A stretch of DNA of 10,947 bases from positions 1-10,947 of the forward strand of contig CALCGS010000019.1 in assembly GCA_937901165.1 (NCBI GenBank), given 5' to 3'. The stretch comes from an uncultured Alphaproteobacteria bacterium (GTDB lineage: Bacteria > Pseudomonadota > Alphaproteobacteria > Rs-D84). This document shows, piece after piece, positions 5,914 through 10,947 of this stretch (its first letter is position 1; every line of letters begins with the position of its first letter). Both the position numbers and the translations under genes were made by a program. The notes beneath the pieces were generated by a model, which did no database searches, was not told the origin of the DNA, and worked only from the letters and a program-made list of their open reading frames with translations.

Positions 5914-6602
5914 TTAATATTCCATAGTCTATATGCGTTAAAATCAGTTATAATGTATTTGTTTTCTGGTTTTGTATCAAATATAGCATATGCCATAATT
6001 AAAAATTCTTCACCAATACTTGGTATAACAGTACCGCGTACAATCCATTTATTAAAATTTTTATCCATTGGTTTTAAAAATACGTTATCCAAATGCCATG
6101 CTTCGCCATTTTGGAAACGTTCAACATAATCTGGCAATACATCGTTGGTAAATTTCGCAAACAAATCATCCCCAGAATTACAATATAACGCACATTTAAA
6201 ATCAACATTAAAAACATTCGTGTTTTTACACATGTCTTCGCGTGGTGCACACATTGCCCATGTGTTTTGGTTGTCTTGTTGGTTATAAGAAATACGAAAC
6301 CAATTTTTTGCAAATTTCACAAGTACAGATTCCTTTATTACCTGTTCTGAAGAAATTTGAACAACATTATTATTTGTTTCTTCGTGTGAATGTCCAATAA
6401 CATCCCATCGACCGGTCACAAAATCATCTGAAACTAAAAAAGGGTGTATTTGTTGTTGATGGTTGACATAAATAATCAATCCTGACAAAAATAACGTCAG
6501 CAAACAAACAATCAAAAAAGCCGTCCCCATAAAACGAGAAACCACCACAGGTTTTCCTGCGGGGAAAGCATTTACATCAAAATCGCTTGGAAAATCAAAC
6601 AA
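5910..6602 (-). CDS. single-TM protein with VirB8-like topology, TTG start
   Basis: The product is 230 residues. About 25 cytoplasmic residues (FDFPSDFDVNAFPAGKPVVV) are followed by a TM helix at about 28-48 (AFLIVCLLTLFLSGLIIYV) and a 180-residue periplasmic domain. Its helical start is followed by a Cys-rich patch (MCAPREDMCKN and CALYCNSG) and C-terminal strands WIVRGTVIPSIG and FLIMAYAIFD. VirB8/TrbF-type secretion components have this layout with an NTF2-like domain ending in such strands, but no conserved VirB8 motif is clear. The start codon is TTG at 6602-6600, chosen because GAGGAGA (6617-6611) lies 8 nt upstream, close to ideal. The 29-bp gap from the lipoprotein gene upstream has no terminator. 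This gene is the only one in the AT-rich part ending in TGA. Confidence 0.6.
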   Translation of the reverse strand: MFDFPSDFDVNAFPAGKPVVVSRFMGTAFLIVCLLTLFLSGLIIYVNHQQQIHPFLVSDDFVTGRWDVIGHSHEETNNNVVQISSEQVIKESVLVKFAKNWFRISYNQQDNQNTWAMCAPREDMCKNTNVFNVDFKCALYCNSGDDLFAKFTNDVLPDYVERFQNGEAWHLDNVFLKPMDKNFNKWIVRGTVIPSIGEEFLIMAYAIFDTKPENKYIITDFNAYRLWNIK

Positions 6603-6631
6603 CTATATTCTCTCCTCGATATGATAGTGTG

Positions 6632-6778
6632 TTATGCTTGATAAACCATAATACATGCGCAGGGACTTAATTTTAATTCATTATTGTCATAACCAATACC
6701 AACAGGTTCATGGTCATAAACCTGGCCACATCCAGCCAACGCCAATGCAACAAAGAAGCCTAAGATTATTTTTTTCAT
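6632..6778 (-). CDS. small lipoprotein, 48 residues, unknown role
   Basis: The sequence MKKIILGFFVALALAGC is a lipoprotein signal peptide with lipobox LAGC and acylated Cys17. The mature part is about 32 residues: QVYDHEPVGIGYDNNELKL, then SPCACIM with cysteines 40 and 42. A perfect AAGGAGG lies upstream of the ATG at 6778, and a strong promoter at 6798-6832 precedes it, so I reject a longer frame running up to 6919. It leads the minus-strand cluster that continues into the TM proteins, the exported protein and yraN. Function is unknown. Confidence 0.8.
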   Translation of the reverse strand: MKKIILGFFVALALAGCGQVYDHEPVGIGYDNNELKLSPCACIMVYQA

Positions 6779-6797
6779 TACAATCCTCCTTATTTTT

Positions 6798-6832
6798 AAT
6801 AAATTGTACAAAGTTTTAAGTGTCAAGGTCAA
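6798..6832 (-). promoter_or_regulatory. promoter of the lipoprotein to yraN cluster, overlapping elements
   Basis: Two overlapping minus-strand matches are visible: TTGACC (6832-6827) with TACAAT (6808-6803) at 18 nt, and TTGACA (6826-6821) with TTTATT (6803-6798) at 17 nt. Either gives a start site 10 to 20 nt before the AAGGAGG of the lipoprotein gene. Confidence 0.65.
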
Positions 6833-6854
6833 GAGTAAAATACATAATAATATA

Positions 6855-6883
6855 TTGAAATTTTTGTTTGCGGGGTTTAAGAT
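6855..6883 (+). promoter_or_regulatory. promoter of tatD, possibly giving a leaderless mRNA
   Basis: TTGAAA (6855-6860) and TAAGAT (6878-6883) are 17 nt apart. The expected start site, about 7 nt after the -10 box, falls on or within a base or two of the tatD ATG at 6890, and no ribosome-binding site lies between. Confidence 0.45.
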
Positions 6884-6889
6884 AAAATT

Positions 6890-7609
6890 ATGGAAAAATA
6901 CATTGATATTCATTGTCATTTACAACAAGTATCTGATATAGATAAATGTTTATTACATGGTAAATCAATTGGCATAAAAAAATATATTTGTAATTCTGCA
7001 AATGTATCCGATTGGTTGAATATAATAGAATACACAAAAAAATATGATTATGTTTATGGGGCGATTGGTGTACATCCTTGGGTGGCGACATCTGTTGATT
7101 TTAATTGGTATGAAAAATTGGAAAAGCTTGTGCAAAAAAATCCCAACATAATGATTGGCGAAATTGGTTTGGATAAAAATTATCCAGATATTGAATTACA
7201 AACAGACATTTTTATAAAACAAATAGGTTTGGCATCTAAATACAAACGTGTTTTACAAATACATTGTGTTGGTGCATGGGATTTATTGTTAAACATATTC
7301 AAAACACATAAACAAGAATTGCCCCAAAAAATAATACTTCATTCGTTTAATTCAAATTCTGATATCGTATTAAAATTATCAAATGTTTATTTTTCATATT
7401 CTAAATTTATTCTTGATGATTCCAGATACAAAATTATAGAATCTGTGAAAAAAGTGCCTATGGATAAAATACTTGTTGAAAGTGATGGGATAGATTTTGA
7501 AAATATACCTAAAATAGTTGAAAAAATTTCTGAAATAAAAAATATAGCCAATGAAAAAATGTGTGATATCATATACGCAAATTCTATAAAGGTTCTTGAT
7601 AATGGATAA
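6890..7609 (+). CDS. TatD family metal-dependent hydrolase (DNase-like)
   Basis: TatD-family proteins are TIM-barrel metallohydrolases with 3'-5' exonuclease or related activity in the cytoplasm. All metal ligands are in place in this 239-residue protein: DIHCH (His8, His10), GEIGLD (Glu91), QIHCVGAW (His125), LHSFNSN (His151) and VESDG (Asp199); GVHPW at 60-64 is also typical. Two positions are less usual: HSF replaces the common HCF after strand 6, and ESDGID replaces ETDAP at the last metal site. Length is slightly below the 255-265 norm. The start has no ribosome-binding site. The gene overlaps the following tcdA gene by 8 bp, so the two are co-transcribed and coupled. A strict tatD ortholog cannot be told from paralogs such as ycfH or yjjV here. 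Confidence 0.88.
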   Translation: MEKYIDIHCHLQQVSDIDKCLLHGKSIGIKKYICNSANVSDWLNIIEYTKKYDYVYGAIGVHPWVATSVDFNWYEKLEKLVQKNPNIMIGEIGLDKNYPDIELQTDIFIKQIGLASKYKRVLQIHCVGAWDLLLNIFKTHKQELPQKIILHSFNSNSDIVLKLSNVYFSYSKFILDDSRYKIIESVKKVPMDKILVESDGIDFENIPKIVEKISEIKNIANEKMCDIIYANSIKVLDNG

Positions 7610-8276
7610 ATTACACAGAATTCGTTCGTTGCTTGGGAATAGGGCGATTGAAAAATTACAAAAATCAACAGTAATGGTGTTTGGGTGTGGTGCTGTTGGC
7701 TCTTTTGCTATAGAGGCTTTGTCGCGTTCTGGTATTGGGCATTTAATTTTGGTTGATTTTGACAAGATAGAAACCACAAATATAAATCGTCAAATTTTTG
7801 CCTTAAATTCAACAATTGATATGCACAAAACAGATGTTGCAAAACAAAGGGTTTTTGACATCAATCCTGAAATAAATGTGGATACATTAAACATATTTTT
7901 TGATAAAAATACACAAATTGATTTCAGACCAGATTTTGTAATTGATGCCATAGATAGTGTACAATCAAAAATAGCAATTTATAATTTTTGTCATGAACAC
8001 AATATACCGTTTATATCTTCTATGGGGGCGGCACAAAAAACAGATATATCACAAATAAAAGTTAGTAAAATATCAAAAACCAGTGTTTGTCCTTTGGCAT
8101 CAAAAATTCGGCATTTGATAAAAGATTTAGATTTGCCTGATTTTCCTGTTGTATTTTCAACACAATCACCAATCAGATTAAATTCAGACACAAAAACATT
8201 GGGGTCTATGATAACCGTAACAGGCGTATTTGGTTTAGAAATGGCGAATTATGCGATTTTTGAATTGATAAAATAA
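7602..8276 (+). CDS. tcdA: tRNA threonylcarbamoyladenosine dehydratase (ThiF/E1-like), TcdA type
   Basis: This E1-like enzyme uses ATP to convert t6A37 in tRNA to cyclic t6A. The 224-residue product starts with the typical DKLHRIRSLLG. It has the nucleotide-binding GCGAVGS (28-34), then LVDFDKIETTNINRQ with the conserved acidic residues, Asn60, Arg63 and Gln64, and DAIDSVQSK with Asp118. It ends with SPIRL, a Gly-Ser turn and GVFGLEMA. The ATG at 7602 is 9 nt after AAAGG; a TTG at 7596 is less likely. The segment normally read as D-P-L-A-R is CPLASKIR here, with Cys163 in the Asp position. It is shorter than E. coli TcdA (268). Other ThiF/MoeB-type adenylyltransferases are possible, but the DPL-like and FSTQ-type segments favour TcdA. 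Confidence 0.82.
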   Translation: MDKLHRIRSLLGNRAIEKLQKSTVMVFGCGAVGSFAIEALSRSGIGHLILVDFDKIETTNINRQIFALNSTIDMHKTDVAKQRVFDINPEINVDTLNIFFDKNTQIDFRPDFVIDAIDSVQSKIAIYNFCHEHNIPFISSMGAAQKTDISQIKVSKISKTSVCPLASKIRHLIKDLDLPDFPVVFSTQSPIRLNSDTKTLGSMITVTGVFGLEMANYAIFELIK

Positions 8277-8446
8277 TATTCTGGATTCTTTGGCAAATTG
8301 TTCCGGGGTATAGTAATAAAATCCTATGTTTTGTTTGTGTAAGAACGTATTCCCAAATGCGTTATTATGATTGCTTAATACACCAAAAAATGTATAATAT
8401 AATTGTCTTGAAAGGAAAGACGAACAAACTCTAAAAGGAGAAATTT
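8277..8446. other. intergenic region with promoter and a startless open stretch
   Basis: This 170-bp gap holds the DUF378 promoter and ribosome-binding site on the plus strand. On the minus strand one frame stays open from 8444 into the end of tcdA (8238) and reads like protein sequence (for example NNAFGNTFLHKQNIGFYYY), but it contains no ATG, GTG or TTG. No tRNA or clear terminator for tcdA is visible. Confidence 0.4.
8371..8398 (+). promoter_or_regulatory. promoter of the DUF378 gene
   Basis: TTGCTT (8371-8376) and a perfect TATAAT (8393-8398) are 16 nt apart. They lie about 48 nt ahead of the start codon, which is preceded by a strong AAGGAG. Confidence 0.65.
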
Positions 8447-8653
8447 ATGAGAGGATTATTAAATTACGTTTGTAAACCTTTAACATTTATTGGCGCCTTG
8501 AATTGGGGACTAATAGGTATGTTTGGTTTTGATTTGGTTGCATGGGTTTTTGGACCTGCAACATTGGCCAGCAATATAGTATATTCAATAGTTGGAATTT
8601 CTGCATTGATTTGGTTGGTTTGGGATTTGATAGACAATCCAAATAAACGTTAA
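8447..8653 (+). CDS. DUF378 (YuzA-like) small membrane protein
   Basis: The product is 68 residues with two TM helices (about 10-33 and 42-62). The signature FIGALNWGLIGMFGFDLVAW, followed by IVYSIVGISALIWLVWDL, is diagnostic of DUF378. Family members are small integral membrane proteins of unknown function found in many bacteria. A strong promoter and AAGGAG site precede it, and the terminator at 8680-8700 follows, so it is a stand-alone unit. Confidence 0.9.
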   Translation: MRGLLNYVCKPLTFIGALNWGLIGMFGFDLVAWVFGPATLASNIVYSIVGISALIWLVWDLIDNPNKR

Positions 8654-8679
8654 AAAATAAAAAATTCATGTCTAAAAAC

Positions 8680-8700
8680 AAATCCCCAATTTGGGGATTT
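8680..8700. terminator. bidirectional terminator between DUF378 gene and lrgB
   Basis: AAATCCCC (8680-8687) pairs with GGGGATTT (8693-8700) around a 5-nt loop, with T-rich sequence on the right and its A-rich mirror on the left. It serves the converging DUF378 and lrgB genes. The arms are nearly the same as in the hairpins at 654-675 and 3411-3428. Confidence 0.85.
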
Positions 8701-8712
8701 TTACATTTAAAT

Positions 8713-9318
8713 TTATGCAAAAAATAACCATACGGCAAACGGTGCAACAACAGCGGTCAATAATCCAGATATAACAATGGCCAAACTACTCATAGAACCT
8801 TCTATCTTTCCCATTTCCATTGCTTTAACTGTTCCAGCGGCATGCGAAGCATTTCCTATGGCAATACCTTTGGAAATTGGATTTTTTAATTTCAACATTT
8901 TACAAATCGCATCACTAACAGAAGCCCCTAAAATTCCGGTCACAATAACCGCAGATACTGTCAATGCGACAACGCCACCCAACTTCTGTGTAATTCCAAT
9001 TGCCAATGCTGTTGTCACAGATATAGAAACCAAAGATTTTGCAATAATATCACCTAATCCAAACAAAATACAAATAATACAGACAGCAAACACAGATGCG
9101 ACAACCCCAATTAGTATAGATATAATAATTGGCAACATATTTTTTTTCAATATTGGTAATTGTCGATACATTGGAACTGCGAAACAAACGGTCACAGGTG
9201 TTAAAAAGTAAGTAATATATTGTGCACTATTATTGTATGTCGCATACGGAATCCGCAATAACAACAACACAGCAATTACCAAAACAGTTGCTAAAAATAA
9301 AGAAAGTCTAAATTTCAT
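8713..9318 (-). CDS. lrgB: LrgB/CidB family membrane protein, probably truncated at the N terminus
   Basis: LrgB-family inner-membrane proteins act with the holin-like LrgA in control of autolysis or metabolite export. The 201 residues carry the family hallmarks: IPYATYNN, FAVPMYRQLPILKKN, VSISVTTALAIGITQKLGG, TGILGA, and the C-terminal GNASHAAGTVKAMEMG with SMSSLAIVISGLLTA. Members are usually about 230 residues with an extra N-terminal segment before this start. Here the first residue already lies at the family's second hydrophobic stretch, so about 20-30 residues appear to be missing. The ATG has no ribosome-binding site, and the frame stays open nine codons farther, up to a stop at 9346-9348, within the probable join to foreign sequence. 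lrgA, expected upstream, is absent. The gene ends at the terminator at 8680-8700. Confidence 0.85.
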   Translation of the reverse strand: MKFRLSLFLATVLVIAVLLLLRIPYATYNNSAQYITYFLTPVTVCFAVPMYRQLPILKKNMLPIIISILIGVVASVFAVCIICILFGLGDIIAKSLVSISVTTALAIGITQKLGGVVALTVSAVIVTGILGASVSDAICKMLKLKNPISKGIAIGNASHAAGTVKAMEMGKIEGSMSSLAIVISGLLTAVVAPFAVWLFFA

Positions 9319-9344
9319 GCTACGTGTAATCGTTGAGGGACCTA
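9305..9344. other. probable chimeric junction between two genomes
   Basis: AT-rich alphaproteobacterial-type sequence ends around the 5' end of lrgB, and Bacteroidales-type sequence starts by the stop codon of the next gene. Only 23 bp separate the lrgB ATG from that TAG stop. The lrgB N terminus is lost here, and the base composition and codon style change at the same point. No transposase, tRNA or repeat marks an integration event. Confidence 0.6.
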
Positions 9345-10947
9345 CTTAACAGCTACTTTATATGTTGATGATGTTCCCTTAAGGATATATACACCCTTTT
9401 CGGCTTTCTTAACTTCGGCAACTGTTACATTTCTCTTCAAGAGGTGACCTGCGATATCGTATACATCTACGATTTCGTTTTGGTTGATATTCAAAGAAGA
9501 GATATTCTCGATTTCGGTAGCTAAGCCACTCTTATTGAGGGTAAATCTGTCGTTATATGTACCTGATTCGAGGGTAACCTCATAGCTGCGCCCTGATAGG
9601 TCGACTGTCGCTCCTGTAGCATTGTCTGTAAGGATAGCTGGACCGTCTGCTCTCTCTGCTGAGAATGTGTATGTTCCTTGCTTAGCTACCTTGACGCCAA
9701 GGTCTACTCGTGAGTCGCCAAGTGGGCGCTCGTTGATAGAGTATAAAATATCGTCATTAACAGAATAAACCTGAGGAGAAGAAGGGTCTTGGCTCATTGT
9801 CTTGACCATATCCGTTCCCAGTTCGTATCCGCTATTTGCGTTTTCGTTGAATACTATGCGAGTTCTATCAGTGAGAGTACCATCTGAGAAAGAAAGGTTG
9901 ATGAGTTTACGATCAGAAGGGACGTCGAGCATAGCCGATTTATTTGTGCCTGTGCCGTTGGTATTCTGGAATGTCTGACGGAAATCTTTCATAAAGCCTA
10001 CGTGCATACCTGATTTTGGCGCCTGAACGAAGAAGCCTTCGAATGGAGCCAGACGGTAGTCGTCATCTTGTCCGCGCAAGGTGCGGTAGGTCTTGTTTTT
10101 CTTGTCCCATATCATTATCGGGCAGTCGAAGTCGAGGTCTTTGATGCTGTAGTAGCTGAGGTATGGGTTGCCTATCAGGTTCCAGCCGTCATCTACTGGT
10201 GTATTGCCGCCGTAGAAGTCGAGGGCGATATTCTCGTTGTTCTCGGCAAATGTTACGTCGTTATACAATACGTGCATATCTGCTGTCTTGCTGCCTTGTA
10301 TGATGTAGCCTTTGTGCTTATGTATTTTTCCGTTCTTCACTCTCTTCCAGCCGTTGTTACCTTGCTGAGAGCGGATAAGGCCATCGTACTCATAGATAGC
10401 GAGAGAGCCATCGTACTTTATTTGGTCGGCGATATCAATATCGTAAGGGAAGCAGAAGAATTGCCACTCGCCTAGGGTCAGCTTGATAATAACGTCTACT
10501 GTATTTGCGTGTAGGTTTTCGTCTCCTGTGATAATGGAACTTGAATTATTGCCGTCCACATTCACAAAGATGGTATCTGTCTGCTGCTGGTCGCCTGTCT
10601 CTACTATCCAGCCCGACTCGTTGCCCATATCCACATTTGGTGTTCCTCCCACCGTACCGGTATTCTCGTCTACGGTATAATCGTTATTGAGGTAGAAATC
10701 TTCATACTCTACTCCATCTTCCACAATAATCTTCTGGAACTTATTCCATACTTCTGCCCAGTAATAGTTGTAATATGCCGCTCTTGGCACATGGAGATTA
10801 GCTGTCTTGAAGGTCTTGAATGTAAACTCACTGATCTTTGTCGGCTCTATGGTATATGTGTAGACATCTTTGGCATCACACTGCGCAAAGGCGTAATCTC
10901 CGATACCCTTCACTGAACTTGGAATGGATATTGTGGATACGGCTGAG
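9342..10947 (-). CDS. BspA-like leucine-rich-repeat surface protein with T9SS sorting domain (5' end outside window)
   Basis: The frame is open to the right edge, so the start lies outside; a GTG at 10911-10913 is internal. The first visible residues, ISIPSSVKGIGDYAFAQC, are one BspA-type (LRR_5) repeat. They are followed by a repeat-like end (FTFKTFKTANLHVPRAA), a polar linker rich in Asp, Thr and Gln, then a large beta-rich region with GWNLIGNPYLSYYS and APFEGFFVQAP, typical of Bacteroidales surface proteins. The C terminus (DVYDIAGHLLKRNV, then EKGVYILKG and YKVAVK) is a type IX secretion sorting domain of type A, which directs export through the outer membrane and attachment to the cell surface in Bacteroidetes. 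It stops with TAG, unlike all genes to the left. Gene type and codon use indicate a Prevotella- or Bacteroides-like source. Confidence 0.85.
   Translation of the reverse strand, partial: SAVSTISIPSSVKGIGDYAFAQCDAKDVYTYTIEPTKISEFTFKTFKTANLHVPRAAYYNYYWAEVWNKFQKIIVEDGVEYEDFYLNNDYTVDENTGTVGGTPNVDMGNESGWIVETGDQQQTDTIFVNVDGNNSSSIITGDENLHANTVDVIIKLTLGEWQFFCFPYDIDIADQIKYDGSLAIYEYDGLIRSQQGNNGWKRVKNGKIHKHKGYIIQGSKTADMHVLYNDVTFAENNENIALDFYGGNTPVDDGWNLIGNPYLSYYSIKDLDFDCPIMIWDKKNKTYRTLRGQDDDYRLAPFEGFFVQAPKSGMHVGFMKDFRQTFQNTNGTGTNKSAMLDVPSDRKLINLSFSDGTLTDRTRIVFNENANSGYELGTDMVKTMSQDPSSPQVYSVNDDILYSINERPLGDSRVDLGVKVAKQGTYTFSAERADGPAILTDNATGATVDLSGRSYEVTLESGTYNDRFTLNKSGLATEIENISSLNINQNEIVDVYDIAGHLLKRNVTVAEVKKAEKGVYILKGTSSTYKVAVK

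Noticed and set aside
6779..6919. Longer lipoprotein frame starting at 6919
   Set aside because: It would put about 47 residues before a perfect signal peptide and ignore the AAGGAGG just before the ATG at 6778.
8777..9211. 144-codon plus-strand open frame
   Set aside because: It is antisense to lrgB; its hydrophobic look mirrors the membrane protein on the other strand.
1..10947. CRISPR array, tRNA, rRNA or transposase
   Set aside because: No regularly spaced repeats, cloverleaf sequences or transposase motifs were seen on either strand.

Overview
The window reads as metagenome-type sequence in two unlike parts. Positions 1 to about 9,310 are AT-rich, with genes on both strands and TAA as nearly the only stop codon. 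The recognisable genes (ppiD-like, tpiA, grpE, yraN, tatD, tcdA, a DUF378 gene, lrgB) and two tiny lipoproteins fit an AT-rich, reduced Gram-negative, most likely a gut or host-associated alphaproteobacterium; that taxonomic call is inference. From about 9,342 to the end, base composition and codon use change to a more GC-balanced style. The single gene there is a Bacteroidales-type BspA-like leucine-rich-repeat surface protein with a C-terminal type IX secretion sorting domain. The change falls within a few tens of bases, at the 5' end of lrgB, which lacks its usual first segment. This is best explained as a chimeric assembly join.

Layout. 1-649 (+): remnant of a podovirus-like head module, with the C-terminal part of a portal protein carrying an in-frame TAG and ending early, a Bbp19-like small protein, and a small membrane/coiled-coil protein. 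654-2091 (-): a PpiD/SurA-like membrane chaperone. 2159-3407 (+): tpiA and grpE in tandem. 3436-4449 (-): a 49-residue lipoprotein, a 61-residue HTH-like protein with a Cys-x-Cys-x-Cys cluster, a heavily structured leader RNA with its own promoter and terminator-like hairpin, and yraN. yraN ends a tightly packed minus-strand cluster (6778 to 4108): a 48-residue lipoprotein, two single-TM proteins with VirB8-like topology, an exported protein with an acidic N terminus, then yraN. 6890-8276 (+): tatD and tcdA, overlapping. 8447-8653 (+): a DUF378 membrane protein. 8713-9318 (-): lrgB. 9342-10947 (-): the Bacteroidales-like fragment.

The most interesting element is the minus-strand RNA at about 4038-3862. 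It starts from a near-consensus promoter. It can fold into a 16-position closing helix (one G.U wobble that pairs only in the minus-strand transcript, and one mismatch), a nested 7-bp helix, a hairpin capped by a GAGA (GNRA) tetraloop, a 9-bp hairpin and a possible pseudoknot. It ends in a terminator-like hairpin just before the HTH-like gene. Several helices exclude each other, and one 10-bp alternative covers the ribosome-binding region of that gene, so the arrangement looks like a riboswitch or attenuator of no class I recognise.
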